Positions 16,155 to 25,325 of a DNA stretch of 43,400 nt are shown here, in pieces (positions within the stretch are counted from its first letter, which is position 1; each line of letters opens with the position of its first letter). The translations under genes were made by a program, and so were the position numbers. Location: the NCBI GenBank assembly GCA_903881665.1, contig CAIRUC010000034.1:1-43400 (forward strand), read 5' to 3'. The notes below the pieces were generated by a model, which worked only from the letters and a program-made list of their open reading frames with translations, was not told where the DNA came from and ran no database searches. The stretch is from an uncultured Bacteroidota bacterium. GTDB taxonomy: Bacteria; Bacteroidota; Bacteroidia; AKYH767-A; OLB10.

Positions 16155-17285
16155 ATGGCCGGCATTTACCTACATATTCCTTTTTGCAGGCAAGCCTGTC
16201 ATTATTGTGATTTTCATTTCAGCACTTCGCATAAAAAAAAAGACGAATTTGTGTTGTCTTTGTTAAAAGAAATAGAATTACGGAAAGATTACCTGCAAGG
16301 AGAAAAAATCGACACTATTTACTTCGGAGGAGGAACTCCATCGTTATTGTCGCCTGATGAAATTGCGCGTATCATAGATCGATTACACCAATTTCATAAT
16401 TTATCTGGCTTAAAAGAAGTAACATTAGAAGCTAATCCCGATGACTTAACGGTTACGTATTTACGAAAAATACGTCATACAGCAGTGAACAGATTAAGCA
16501 TCGGCATACAATCGTTTCGCGATGAAGATTTGAAGCTAATGAATAGAGCGCACGACAGCAAACAAGCACAGCGTTGTGTACCCGAAGCTGCCGACATCGG
16601 ATTTGAAAACATTACTATCGATTTAATTTACGGTATACCTGGATTATCTCAAAGTGACTGGAAACGAAATTTAGAAACCGCCTTACTACTGCCTATTAAT
16701 CATCTATCCTCCTATTGCCTAACGGTAGAACCTAAAACGGCATTAGCATATCAAGTTAGTAATGGCACAATACCATCAGTAAGCGATGATGAAGCCGCAG
16801 ATCATTTCGATTATCTTTTCGACTGTACGGAAGCAGCGGGAATGCCTTGGTATGAAGTATCGAACTTTGCAAAACTTGGATTTGAATCGAAGCATAATTC
16901 ATCCTACTGGTCGGGAGCTCGTTATTTAGGACTAGGTCCTTCGGCGCATTCCTTCAATGGAAAAAACAGGTCGTGGAATGTAAAATCGAATGCAGGGTAC
17001 ATTCAACAAATCAACGAGAATAGATTACCTTCGGAAGAAGAAACCTTAACGGTTGAAGAACGATTTAATGAAGTGGTATTAACATCGCTTAGAACGCGCA
17101 AAGGACTAGCGTTATCGGATATCCGCAAATACGGAAATGAAAATAAGTTAAAATTGATTTTAGAAATTGCAATAAAAAAAGCTGATCGAGAACTATTAGA
17201 CATCGACAACGAAAAAATTATACTTACGCGCAAAGGGCTACTATTTGCAGATGCCATTGCTGCTGAATTCTTCATTACTCCATGA
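16155..17285 (+). CDS. hemW: Radical SAM heme chaperone HemW
   Basis: Protein of 376 aa of the HemN/HemW group. The cluster motif CRQACHYC (Cys11, 15, 18) follows AGIYLHIPF. TIYFGGGTPSLL and RLSIGIQSFRDEDLKLMNRAH are typical of HemW, and the C-terminal HemN-like domain is present (about 300-370). Length and motif match HemW, which carries haem to respiratory enzymes, rather than true coproporphyrinogen dehydrogenase HemN, which is longer. The next gene starts inside its stop codon (ATGA overlap), so they are coupled. Confidence 0.88.
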   Translation: MAGIYLHIPFCRQACHYCDFHFSTSHKKKDEFVLSLLKEIELRKDYLQGEKIDTIYFGGGTPSLLSPDEIARIIDRLHQFHNLSGLKEVTLEANPDDLTVTYLRKIRHTAVNRLSIGIQSFRDEDLKLMNRAHDSKQAQRCVPEAADIGFENITIDLIYGIPGLSQSDWKRNLETALLLPINHLSSYCLTVEPKTALAYQVSNGTIPSVSDDEAADHFDYLFDCTEAAGMPWYEVSNFAKLGFESKHNSSYWSGARYLGLGPSAHSFNGKNRSWNVKSNAGYIQQINENRLPSEEETLTVEERFNEVVLTSLRTRKGLALSDIRKYGNENKLKLILEIAIKKADRELLDIDNEKIILTRKGLLFADAIAAEFFITP

Positions 17286-18028
17286 AAACCACCATTCACT
17301 TTAACGGAAAAGAATATACAGTTGACTTAACGAAAGGCTTAGACCTATCGATACCATTGGCAGCGGGCGAAAATCGCGTATCAGCGTGGTATGTGCCACC
17401 CATCAGCATTGAACCGGTGAAGATGGGTGATTGGACAGGATCGGTAGCATCGGGAGCGGCGGTTAACTTCAGTAATATCTTTTTTAATCCCCATGGACAC
17501 GGTACGCATACTGAATCGTACGGACATATCAGCAAAGAAATTTACAGTATAAATGAAGTAATGAAGAAGCATTTTTTTATTGCTCAAATAATAACGGTAA
17601 ATCCTATACAAGAAGGCAACGATTATATTATTCATAAAAATCAAATTGCCGAACAATGCATACCCGGAATAGAAGCACTTATACTGCGCACTTTACCTAA
17701 CGGCGACGAAAAGATGCATCGCAACTACTCGAGTAGCAATCCGCCCTATTTACATCACGAAGCAGCGCGATGGATGTGTAAAAACAACATCATGCATCTA
17801 CTCCTCGACCTACCATCAGTTGACCGCGAAGAAGACGGAGGTAAGCTATTGTCGCATCATGCTTTTTGGAACTTCCCTGAAGCACCAAGAAAAGAAGCCA
17901 CCATTACAGAAATGATCTACGTAAGAGAAGAAACAAAAGACGGACTTTATTTATTAAATCTTCAAACGGCACCTTTCGAAAACGATGCTACGCCATCGAG
18001 ACCGGTGGCGTTTGCAATGGGGATTTAA
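17282..18028 (+). CDS. Cyclase-family metal hydrolase (kynurenine formamidase-like)
   Basis: Protein of 248 aa of the cyclase/kynurenine-formamidase family. The metal-binding motif is HGHGTHTESYGHI (71-83), close to the family HxGTHxD motif but with Glu in place of Asp. Other family features are VDLTKGLDLSIPL near the start and HHEAARWMCKNN in the second half. It overlaps hemW by 4 nt (ATGA). A tryptophanase gene lies convergently downstream, so a link to tryptophan breakdown is tempting, but no other kynurenine-pathway gene is present and the substrate is not known. Confidence 0.75.
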   Translation: MKTTIHFNGKEYTVDLTKGLDLSIPLAAGENRVSAWYVPPISIEPVKMGDWTGSVASGAAVNFSNIFFNPHGHGTHTESYGHISKEIYSINEVMKKHFFIAQIITVNPIQEGNDYIIHKNQIAEQCIPGIEALILRTLPNGDEKMHRNYSSSNPPYLHHEAARWMCKNNIMHLLLDLPSVDREEDGGKLLSHHAFWNFPEAPRKEATITEMIYVREETKDGLYLLNLQTAPFENDATPSRPVAFAMGI

Positions 18029-18182
18029 ATGTGGCGTATCGGTTCTTAGCCGCTTAGATTGACAAAACTATGAATTATCGACGCGCGATACTACTTCATC
18101 GTAATTAAGGATTTCAAGAGATTTGCTTTCGTTTTTGTTTTAATTTCTTTCTATAACAAAGCGCTAAGTTAAAACGAATACA

Positions 18183-19565
18183 TTATGAAATTCGTTCGCA
18201 TTTGCACGTAAAGTGTCGTAAAAATTCGGGTTCTTCCACAATCTTCACTCCTTTTACATTATTACGATTTGTCATAATTTTCTCGAACACTTCAATCACA
18301 TATTCGATATGACTTTGCGTGTAAACTCGTCGCGGAATTGCCAATCGAACCAACTCCATTGATGCTGGAATTAACTCATGTTGCTTATTGTATTTTCCAA
18401 ACATCACCGAACCAATTTCTACTGTTCTGATTCCGCCTTCAAGATATAATTCACAAACGAGAGCTTGTCCAGGGTATTGATTCACCGGAATATTCGGATA
18501 TAATTTTTTCGCATCAATATAAACGGCATGTCCGCCAACAGGCCACATCAAAGGAACACCCATCGCTCTTAATTTATCTCCTAAAAACGCAGTACTGCGA
18601 ATACGATAATGTAAATAGTCGGGTTCAAACACTTCACCCAAACCAATAGCTATTGCTTCCATATCACGACCTGACAATCCCCCATAAGTAGCAAAGCCTT
18701 CCGTAATAATTAATAAATTTTTACACGCATCAGAATGCGTTTTATCTTTCAACGAAAGGAATCCACCCATATTCACTAACGCATCTTTCTTGGCACTCAT
18801 TACCGAACCATCGGCATACGAGAATAATTCCTGAGCAATTTCTTTATATGTTTTATTTTCGAAGCCTGCTTCACGATGCTTAATGAAATAAGTATTTTCA
18901 GCAACGCGACAACAATCGAGTAACAACAACACATCGTATTTTTTACAAATAGCAGAAACATCTTTCATATTCTGCATGCTTACGGGTTGTCCGCCGCCAC
19001 TATTATTAGTAACGGTAACAATAACGGCACCTACTTTCTGAGGCGTTTTTTCATTGATCAACTGCTCGAGGCGAATCACATCTAAGTTTCCTTTAAAAGG
19101 AAAATAAGTTTCCGTATCGAGACCTTCCTTGATTGGAATATCAATGGCTTCGGAGCCTGAAAACTCAATATTAGCACGCGTTGTATCGAAATGAGTATTA
19201 CTGATAAACGTTTTTCCACCGCGACCTAAATAACTATATAATATTCGTTCTGCCGCACGACCTTGGTGAGTTGGAAGAATGTATGTATGTCCGGTAAGAT
19301 CTTTCACCACGCGCTCCATATGCTGCCAACTAGAAGATCCTGCATACGATTCATCGCCCATCATCATGCCTGCCCATTGACGATCGCTCATGGCAGAAGT
19401 ACCACTATCGGTTAAAAAATCAATTAGTACTTTTTCAGAAGTGAGTAAAAAAGGATTATAATTTGCTTCTTTCAAAAACTTTTTGCGCTCTTCATACGTG
19501 GTGAGATAGAGCGGTTCTACCATTTTAATTTTAAAAGGCTCGATAATCGTTTTAAATCCTTCCAT
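18183..19565 (-). CDS. tnaA: Tryptophanase
   Basis: PLP enzyme of 460 aa splitting L-tryptophan to indole, pyruvate and ammonia. It shows IEPFKIKMVEPLYLTTYEER at the start, THQGRAAE, and the cofactor lysine in MSAKKDALVNMGGF (Lys260). It is told from tyrosine phenol-lyase by Asp127 in HFDTTRAN (Thr in the lyase) and by His451 in LRHFTCK at the C-terminus (Phe in the lyase). The frame is open 35 codons further upstream (to 19670), but those residues have no counterpart in the family, and a promoter-like CATCTTTG lies inside that extension, so ATG 19565 is chosen. It implies indole production. It shares an intergenic region with the divergent purQ. Confidence 0.88.
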   Translation of the reverse strand: MEGFKTIIEPFKIKMVEPLYLTTYEERKKFLKEANYNPFLLTSEKVLIDFLTDSGTSAMSDRQWAGMMMGDESYAGSSSWQHMERVVKDLTGHTYILPTHQGRAAERILYSYLGRGGKTFISNTHFDTTRANIEFSGSEAIDIPIKEGLDTETYFPFKGNLDVIRLEQLINEKTPQKVGAVIVTVTNNSGGGQPVSMQNMKDVSAICKKYDVLLLLDCCRVAENTYFIKHREAGFENKTYKEIAQELFSYADGSVMSAKKDALVNMGGFLSLKDKTHSDACKNLLIITEGFATYGGLSGRDMEAIAIGLGEVFEPDYLHYRIRSTAFLGDKLRAMGVPLMWPVGGHAVYIDAKKLYPNIPVNQYPGQALVCELYLEGGIRTVEIGSVMFGKYNKQHELIPASMELVRLAIPRRVYTQSHIEYVIEVFEKIMTNRNNVKGVKIVEEPEFLRHFTCKCERIS

Positions 19566-19745
19566 TGTGTTATTTTGAGAGGGCAAAGATGGGAGGTAAT
19601 AGGGAGCAATTTTATGATTTAAATCAAGGTTGAAAGGATTTCCATCATTCACGGAAAATGCGACCTTCAAGATAGTAACGTACTCATAACCAAACCATCA
19701 CTATTCTCATAGCGAAAAATATTCTTAAATTCCCCTTTAATTATC

Positions 19746-19753
19746 TATTTTCG
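19746..19753 (+). promoter_or_regulatory. Promoter -7 element of purQ
   Basis: TATTTTCG (19746-19753) matches TAnnTTTG at all but one position and lies 29 nt before the ATG at 19783. Confidence 0.3.
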
Positions 19754-19782
19754 CAACTGCATTGCAAGAAAAATATTCCATT

Positions 19783-20478
19783 ATGAAATTTGGTGTTGTT
19801 ATTTTCCCCGGATCCAATTGTGATCAAGACTTAATTCACGTTGTTCGTGACGTTATGAAACAGGAAGTAGTTGAATTATGGCACAAGGATCATACATTAC
19901 AAAACTGCGACGTAGTTTTATTACCGGGCGGATTTTCATACGGTGATTACTTACGTTCAGGAGCGATAGCACGTTTTTCTCCAGTGATGCAAGAAGTAAT
20001 TGAATTTGCCGAAAGAGGCGGGATGGTATTTGGAATTTGCAATGGCTTTCAAATATTAACTGAATCAGGCTTATTGCCCGGAGCATTATTACATAATAAC
20101 AACCATCAATTCATTTGCAAAAACGTTAACATTCGTTGCGAAACGGATGAGTCTATAATTACTTCTAAATTTAAGATTGGTCAGAAAGCAATTGTTCCCA
20201 TCGCGCATGGAGAAGGAAATTACTATTGCGATGAAGCTACGTTAAGAGAGCTAAAAGAAAATAATCAAATTTTATTCCGCTATTGCGACGATAACGGCAA
20301 AGTAACGCCTGAGAGTAATCCAAATGGCGCTTTAGAAAACATTGCTGGCATTTGCAACAAACGTAGAAATGTATTTGGAATGATGCCACATCCAGAAAGA
20401 GCTTCGGAAGGCCTTTTAGGTAATAGCGACGGGAGGAAAATTTTCGAATCTATTTTAAATAGCCTTATTATTGCATAA
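19783..20478 (+). CDS. purQ: Phosphoribosylformylglycinamidine synthase, glutaminase subunit
   Basis: Glutamine amidotransferase subunit of 231 aa for the fourth step of purine synthesis. The class I amidotransferase triad is visible: nucleophile Cys86 in GICNGFQ, and the His/Glu pair in [21 protein letters not shown] and [15 protein letters not shown] are PurQ hallmarks. A separate small PurQ implies that PurS and a short PurL are encoded elsewhere. The frame opens with TTG 19762, but ATG 19783 begins the family's first strand ([10 protein letters not shown]). Confidence 0.93.
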   Translation: MKFGVVIFPGSNCDQDLIHVVRDVMKQEVVELWHKDHTLQNCDVVLLPGGFSYGDYLRSGAIARFSPVMQEVIEFAERGGMVFGICNGFQILTESGLLPGALLHNNNHQFICKNVNIRCETDESIITSKFKIGQKAIVPIAHGEGNYYCDEATLRELKENNQILFRYCDDNGKVTPESNPNGALENIAGICNKRRNVFGMMPHPERASEGLLGNSDGRKIFESILNSLIIA

Positions 20479-20519
20479 AGAAAAAGTTTCGCCCCTTCGG
20501 TGTTACGTTGACTAATAAA

Positions 20520-21095
20520 TTATTTTTTGAAGAAGTTCATTTCATCGATATAATCGGCAACCGCGGAAGGCATCATAAAATGCACATCCTTTTTGTTTTT
20601 GATGGCATTGCGAATAAAAGTTGATGATATTTCCATGAGCGGTGCATCTACCCAATTTATTCGAGGATGATCTTTAAATTGTCCGCCATCGTATAACGGT
20701 CGTGGATATACGTAAATATCATGATCTTCGAGTATCATTTCATAATTCTTCCACTTATGAAATGTTTCTAAATTATCGGCACCCATAATTAACGAAAAAT
20801 CATGTTGCGGAAATTTTTCACGCAAGTAAGCCAATGTATGAATGGTAAATGATGGACGCGGTAAATCAAATTCAATCTTAGATGCTTTTATTTTACGATA
20901 GCTTCCTATACCTAATTCCACCAAATGAAAACGATGATACTCTTGTAACAAACTACCAGCAGGCTTTAAAGGATTATGCGGAGAAACCACCATCCATACT
21001 TGTTCAATTTCGGTAAACTCGGCCAAATAATTGGCAATGACGAGATGCCCATTATGAATAGGATTAAACGAACCGAAATATAAACCAACTTTCAT
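20520..21095 (-). CDS. nadD: Nicotinate-nucleotide adenylyltransferase
   Basis: NAD synthesis enzyme of 191 aa that adenylylates nicotinate mononucleotide. The nucleotidyltransferase signature GLYFGSFNPIHNGHL (4-18) includes the (H/T)xGH motif, here HNGH, and the second motif EISSTFIRNAI lies near residue 157. FSLIMGADNLETFHKWKNYE is typical of NadD. It is third in a minus-strand operon yicC-gmk-nadD, with 23 nt after gmk. This order is common in Bacteroidota. Confidence 0.93.
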   Translation of the reverse strand: MKVGLYFGSFNPIHNGHLVIANYLAEFTEIEQVWMVVSPHNPLKPAGSLLQEYHRFHLVELGIGSYRKIKASKIEFDLPRPSFTIHTLAYLREKFPQHDFSLIMGADNLETFHKWKNYEMILEDHDIYVYPRPLYDGGQFKDHPRINWVDAPLMEISSTFIRNAIKNKKDVHFMMPSAVADYIDEMNFFKK

Positions 21096-21118
21096 GTTAC
21101 GGTAAAGGTATGCAATGA

Positions 21119-21730
21119 TTACTCGAAATCGTTAGGATCGGGGATTTCATCCTCCAAGAAAGTTTTCACTTTTAGTTCCGCTTCTTCAATAGCCGCTTGC
21201 AAAACTGTATTTACTATAATAGAATTAAACTGATACGCGAAATGCAATTCACTTTCGGCTTTATCGAGGCGTTTACGTAATGACTCTTCACTTTCTGTAG
21301 CCCGAGCCACCAAACGTTTATGCAACTCATCAACTGAAGGAGGCATTACAAACACATCGAGCAACTGTTGACCATATTGTTTACGGATACTTAACCCACC
21401 AACAACATCAACATCGAACAATGCCACAAATCCTTCATCAAGAATTTTATCTACCTCTGATTTTAATGTTCCATAATAACGATCCTTATACACCTCTTCC
21501 CACTCTAAAAATTCATTATTAGCAATACGCGTACGAAATTCGTCGGGGGTTAAAAAATGATAATCTTTACCCTCCGTTTCATTGGAGCGCTTTTCACGTG
21601 TCGTAGCAGATGTACTGAAACGCATCATCGGAAACTTTTTCAGGAGGTGGTGAACAATGGTTGTTTTTCCACTACCTGATGGTCCGCAAAAAAGAACCAA
21701 TTTATGACGGAAATTCGGATTAATTTTCAC
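21119..21730 (-). CDS. gmk: Guanylate kinase
   Basis: Guanylate kinase of 203 aa converting GMP to GDP. It has the P-loop GPSGSGKT (16-23), the GMP-binding stretch FSTSATTREKRSNETEGKDYHFL, and FLEWEEVYKDRYYGT of the GMP lid. It overlaps the end of the yicC-type gene by 4 nt, indicating translational coupling. Size and motifs are normal for the family. Confidence 0.94.
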   Translation of the reverse strand: MKINPNFRHKLVLFCGPSGSGKTTIVHHLLKKFPMMRFSTSATTREKRSNETEGKDYHFLTPDEFRTRIANNEFLEWEEVYKDRYYGTLKSEVDKILDEGFVALFDVDVVGGLSIRKQYGQQLLDVFVMPPSVDELHKRLVARATESEESLRKRLDKAESELHFAYQFNSIIVNTVLQAAIEEAELKVKTFLEDEIPDPNDFE

Positions 21731-22599
21731 AATATATTCGCCAGTTGTTCTTTTAATTTTTCCAATTCATCTTTCATCTCCACAACGGTGCGCTGCATTT
21801 GTGCATCATTTGCTTTTGATCCGATAGTATTAATTTCACGACCGATTTCTTGAGCAATGAATCCCAATTTTTTACCATTTGCTTCCGAAGAATTAATGGT
21901 TTGCAAAAAATAATCACAATGACTTTTTAACCGCACTTTCTCCTCTGTGATATCGAGTTTTTCGATATAATAAATCAACTCTTGTTCAAAGCGATTATTA
22001 TCAACATTCGCTTGATCCTTTAACTCAGTAATAGCCTTAAACAAACGCTGACGCACATTCTCGATACGCAACTGTTCATGTTCTTCTAACACAGGGATAG
22101 CACTTTCGATAGCATTAATTCGGCTGATGATATCTTTTTCAAGAACTCCACCTTCGTTCGATCGAAATAAATTAAACTGAGTAACGGCCTGTTGAATTAA
22201 CCCTTTCAACTGTTTCCACTGCTCATCGTTCATTTCAGTTTTTTCAGAATTTAATACTGCAGGCAACTTTAAAATTGTATCGAGCATATTATTATCCTGA
22301 ATACCGGCATCGATCGACAATGCTTTTAGCTCTTCGAAATAGGCCATGAATATTTCTCTATTCACGGTACTTCGTTTTGCCATTTCATTATTATCGATAC
22401 TGATATTTAAATCAGCTTTACCTCTCTCGAGTGATTTTCCGAGGTCGGCACGCACCTCCAATTCCTTATCACGGAATGGCATCGGCATGCGCACATTTAA
22501 TTCAAGGAATTTACTGTTGAGAGAACGAATCTCTACGGTAACTGCTTGAGTTCCTACGGAACCTTTAGCATTACCATACCCGGTCATTGATTTTAACAT
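21727..22599 (-). CDS. YicC/YloC-family endoribonuclease
   Basis: YicC-family protein of 290 aa; relatives are RNA-degrading enzymes. The N-terminal signature MLKSMTGYGNAKG is at residues 1-13, and the C-terminal DUF1732 block has FIAQEIGREINTIGSKAND with VEMKDELEKLKEQLAN at the end. The frame continues 16 codons upstream of ATG 22599, but those residues are not part of the family and the promoter element CAAAGGTA (minus-strand TACCTTTG, 22619-22626) lies inside them. It is the first gene of the operon with gmk and nadD. Confidence 0.9.
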   Translation of the reverse strand: MLKSMTGYGNAKGSVGTQAVTVEIRSLNSKFLELNVRMPMPFRDKELEVRADLGKSLERGKADLNISIDNNEMAKRSTVNREIFMAYFEELKALSIDAGIQDNNMLDTILKLPAVLNSEKTEMNDEQWKQLKGLIQQAVTQFNLFRSNEGGVLEKDIISRINAIESAIPVLEEHEQLRIENVRQRLFKAITELKDQANVDNNRFEQELIYYIEKLDITEEKVRLKSHCDYFLQTINSSEANGKKLGFIAQEIGREINTIGSKANDAQMQRTVVEMKDELEKLKEQLANIL

Positions 22600-22618
22600 A
22601 GTGAATTGAAAGTAAGAA

Positions 22619-22626
22619 CAAAGGTA
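22619..22626 (-). promoter_or_regulatory. Promoter -7 element of the yicC-gmk-nadD operon
   Basis: On the minus strand TACCTTTG, a full match to TAnnTTTG, lies 19 nt before the ATG at 22599 and supports that start. Confidence 0.45.
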
Positions 22627-22691
22627 AATTAAAAATTGAAACAACATCCATTTTAAACGCAGAGGGCGCTATCGAAAATTTTAGATGCGCG

Positions 22692-22844
22692 TTATGCTAT
22701 GGTTGCTTTTGCAGGCGCGGGGATTTCTTTGCTATTTTTTCTCCCATAAGTTTCTTCAATAACAACAAAATCTTTATTGGACAGCTGATTACACTGGTCG
22801 CGTCTAACGACAAAATTTTGAATATCCTCTTCGCCGATAAACAA
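22692..22844 (-). CDS. Possible 50-residue protein upstream of yicC
   Basis: A minus-strand frame of 50 codons with TTG as first possible start (22844) and TAA at 22692-22694. Its translation is polar and protein-like, with IGEEDIQNFVVRRDQCNQLS and KDFVVIEETYGRKNSKEIPA near the end. The 341-bp gap between the transporter and yicC would otherwise be empty. The absence of an ATG and a T-run at the start leave open that it is the C-terminal remnant of a decayed gene. No family is recognised. Confidence 0.3.
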   Translation of the reverse strand: MFIGEEDIQNFVVRRDQCNQLSNKDFVVIEETYGRKNSKEIPAPAKATIA

Positions 22845-22940
22845 AAAAAGCTAAGACGAAATAAATTTTATTTAATTAAAACGAGATACTATTTAACCTT
22901 GAAGGGCGCGAATCTCAAAACGGAAATTAATTAAATTCAA

Positions 22941-23840
22941 TCATCCCATCTTTACTTTCGCTTGCAGCGATGATGTAGTAAGGTAAACGCCGGCGAAAAT
23001 AAAAATCGCTGAAACAAGATGCACAATGGAAGGGTGGTCTTTCCCAAATAACATAGCGAATGCGGCTGCCATTACGGGTTGCAAATAAATATACACACTT
23101 ACCACTCCGGGACTCAGCGTGCGCAAGGCAAGCGTATTGAAAAGATAAGCAAAGAAGGTGGTTCCTATCACTACAAAAAAAGTAGCGGCCCATATCATAC
23201 CTGTAAAAGCAGACCAATTAATATGTAAAAAATCGGTGTAACCGAAAGGGGAAACCATAAATGCCCCCGAAACAAAAACATACTTCATAATTGTAACCGG
23301 ATGATACTTATACATAAGTGGTTTTATCATTACCAAGTACACTGCATACGATAATGAATTAAGCATGATAAACAAATCGCCAAGAGGATTACTCAACGAT
23401 CCCGAATGGCGATTTCCATATACAATTAAAATTATAGCTCCTGTAATGCCGCTAACAATTCCTACGACCCTTTTCCAACCCATTTTTTCATGCAAAATGA
23501 TTCTGGATAAAATCAAAACAAATAAGGGATTCGTAACCATGATTAACCCCGAATTAATGGGAGAAGTAAGCGACAATCCTTTAAAGAACAAAAGTTGATT
23601 TGTTGCAATACCGAATACAGCACAAAGAATTAATCGTTTACGATCGGCGGCTTCCACTTTTTCTTTCGCAAAAAATCGACTCATTATAAAAAACAACATT
23701 GCCGAAACACTAACACGGATAAGTATAAATCCAAAAGGCGGAATAAAATCCGGCATTACTAACTTAGCAATAGAATAATTAGCGCCATAAATAATATTGG
23801 CAACTAATACTGAAAGATGAGCTTTAAAATTATTCTTCAT
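22941..23840 (-). CDS. DMT-superfamily (EamA) transporter
   Basis: Inner-membrane transporter of 299 aa with ten hydrophobic helices in two similar halves, the EamA duplication. Family features are LVANIIYGANYSIAKLVMP in helix 1 and GLSLTSPINSGLIMVTNPLF in helices 3-4. Substrate cannot be told from the sequence; relatives export amino acids or metabolites. The start ATG 23840 overlaps the end of the ArsC-like gene by 11 nt; an ATG at 23858 would add six residues. The two are likely translated from one message. Confidence 0.88.
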   Translation of the reverse strand: MKNNFKAHLSVLVANIIYGANYSIAKLVMPDFIPPFGFILIRVSVSAMLFFIMSRFFAKEKVEAADRKRLILCAVFGIATNQLLFFKGLSLTSPINSGLIMVTNPLFVLILSRIILHEKMGWKRVVGIVSGITGAIILIVYGNRHSGSLSNPLGDLFIMLNSLSYAVYLVMIKPLMYKYHPVTIMKYVFVSGAFMVSPFGYTDFLHINWSAFTGMIWAATFFVVIGTTFFAYLFNTLALRTLSPGVVSVYIYLQPVMAAAFAMLFGKDHPSIVHLVSAIFIFAGVYLTTSSLQAKVKMG

Positions 23841-24186
23841 GGATAGCCTGCTTGGCATCGGCTACAGCTTTATCGGAATTCCCGATAAATATTTTATTCG
23901 CTATAATGGTTACAGGACGCTTTAAGAAAGTATACTCTATCGTAAGATATCTTTTATAGTCTGTTTCTTTTAACTGCATCTCGTGCAAGCCCATCGCGCG
24001 AAATTTTCGAGCTGCTTTACTGAATAAACTTTGGTAAGACCCAGCCAAGTTTTTCATTAGTTCGAGCTGCTCTGGCGACGCCGGATTCACTTTAATATCC
24101 TGCAACACCACATCAGGGCCAGGTTTTATTTCATCAATAATACGTTTACACGTATCGCAGGTGCTCAGGTAAAAAATAATTTTCAT
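23830..24186 (-). CDS. ArsC/Spx-family thioredoxin-fold protein
   Basis: Protein of 118 aa of the ArsC/Spx group. It has a thioredoxin fold with CDTC (Cys10, Cys13), the CxxC of Spx-like members, rather than the single Cys of classical glutaredoxin-linked arsenate reductase. LTIEYTFLKRPVTIIANKIFIGNSD matches the family C-terminal region around the conserved cis-proline. No arsenic resistance genes are nearby, so a redox or regulatory role is as likely as arsenate reduction. It lies 33 nt after metF and overlaps the transporter gene. Confidence 0.8.
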   Translation of the reverse strand: MKIIFYLSTCDTCKRIIDEIKPGPDVVLQDIKVNPASPEQLELMKNLAGSYQSLFSKAARKFRAMGLHEMQLKETDYKRYLTIEYTFLKRPVTIIANKIFIGNSDKAVADAKQAIHEE

Positions 24187-24219
24187 TGGGAAGGGAGGTA
24201 GAAGAATTCGGTGATTGAA

Positions 24220-25176
24220 TTACAATACTTTTTCGGCAACACGTTTACAGGTATCGGGATTTCCCATCGTATAGAAATGTAAGCAAGGCGCTTTAGCAGC
24301 CACTAATTCTTTACACTGTTGGATGGCCCATTCAACACCAATTTCTTTCACTTGTTCAGATGTTTTAGCCTTCTCTACTGCTTCGGCGAGTGCATCTGGA
24401 ATATCGATATGGAAAATACTAGGAAGTATATTTAATTGCTTCTTCGTTGTCATGATTTTGATACCCGGAATAATCGGAACATTAATTCCATTTTCCCTAC
24501 AAAGGCTCACGAATTCAAAATACTTCGAATTATCATAAAACATTTGAGTAACTATATAATCGGCTCCTGCATCTACTTTTGCTTTTAAATATTTCAAGTC
24601 TGTTTTTAAGTTAGGAGCTTCGAAATGTTTTTCCGGATAACCTGCTATACCAATACAGAAATTTGTACTTGAAACATCTTCGAGCTCATCATCAAGATAA
24701 ACACCTCGATTCATATTCACCACCTGTTCTACTAAATCGAGGGCATAGGCGTTACCGTTAGCTTCCGATTTAAACGATCCTTCGCTTTTGATAGAATCAC
24801 CGCGCAACAATAAAACATTATCGATACCTAAGAAAGAAAGATCGATTAAAGCATTTTCAGTTTCATCTTTACTAAACCCTCCACAAATGATATGAGGGAC
24901 TGCATCAACGTTATATTTAGTCATTATTCCAGCACATATACCAACAGTGCCAGGGCGTTTACGAACCGACTTCTTTTCGAGTAATCCGTCGTTACGTTTT
25001 TTGTAAACATACTCTTCGCGGTGATACGTTACATCGATAAAGCTAGGATTAAACTCCATGAGCGGATCGATGGCTTTGTAAATATCGTTCATCCCTTTTC
25101 CCTTTAATGGAGGAAGAATTTCGATAGAGAACAATGTTTTGCCATTGGCATTGCGAAGATGATCCGTAACTTTCAT
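24220..25176 (-). CDS. metF: Methylenetetrahydrofolate reductase
   Basis: Flavoprotein of 318 aa reducing 5,10-methylene- to 5-methyl-tetrahydrofolate for methionine synthesis. Family blocks include FSIEILPPLKGKGMNDIY near the start, SFIDVTYHREE, NVLLLRGDS, FCIGIAGYPEKHFEAPN and GADYIVTQMFYDNSKYF, which form the FAD- and folate-binding sites of the TIM barrel. Its leader has a small hairpin CCCGA/TCGGG (25214-25218, 25225-25229). It may be cotranscribed with the ArsC-like and transporter genes downstream. Confidence 0.93.
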   Translation of the reverse strand: MKVTDHLRNANGKTLFSIEILPPLKGKGMNDIYKAIDPLMEFNPSFIDVTYHREEYVYKKRNDGLLEKKSVRKRPGTVGICAGIMTKYNVDAVPHIICGGFSKDETENALIDLSFLGIDNVLLLRGDSIKSEGSFKSEANGNAYALDLVEQVVNMNRGVYLDDELEDVSSTNFCIGIAGYPEKHFEAPNLKTDLKYLKAKVDAGADYIVTQMFYDNSKYFEFVSLCRENGINVPIIPGIKIMTTKKQLNILPSIFHIDIPDALAEAVEKAKTSEQVKEIGVEWAIQQCKELVAAKAPCLHFYTMGNPDTCKRVAEKVL

Positions 25177-25250
25177 AAATTGGATTAATTGATTGTACTA
25201 TAAACGCTTCAACCCCGACAAAGTTCGGGAAAGAACATACAAATATCATA

Positions 25251-25309
25251 TTAATAATGGATTGAAAAAAGGAAGCCCCAATCTTTCGATTGAGGCCTCT
25301 CATTATTAA
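25251..25309 (-). terminator. Terminator of the large gliding-domain gene
   Basis: On the minus strand the hairpin GCCTCAATC-GAAA-GATTGGGGC (plus-strand arms 25275-25283 and 25288-25296, one G-U pair) has a GAAA tetraloop and is followed by TTCCTTTTTT. An outer perfect inverted repeat TTAATAATG/CATTATTAA (25251-25259, 25301-25309) encloses it. Confidence 0.75.
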
Positions 25310-25325
25310 AATTGGCTTTACTGGA

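Noticed and set aside
18183..19565. Tyrosine phenol-lyase instead of tryptophanase
   Set aside because: Asp127 and the C-terminal His451 are the tryptophanase residues; the lyase has Thr and Phe there.
19566..19670. Longer tryptophanase start at 19670
   Set aside because: The 35 extra residues are absent from the family and contain a promoter-like element; ATG 19565 starts the conserved region.
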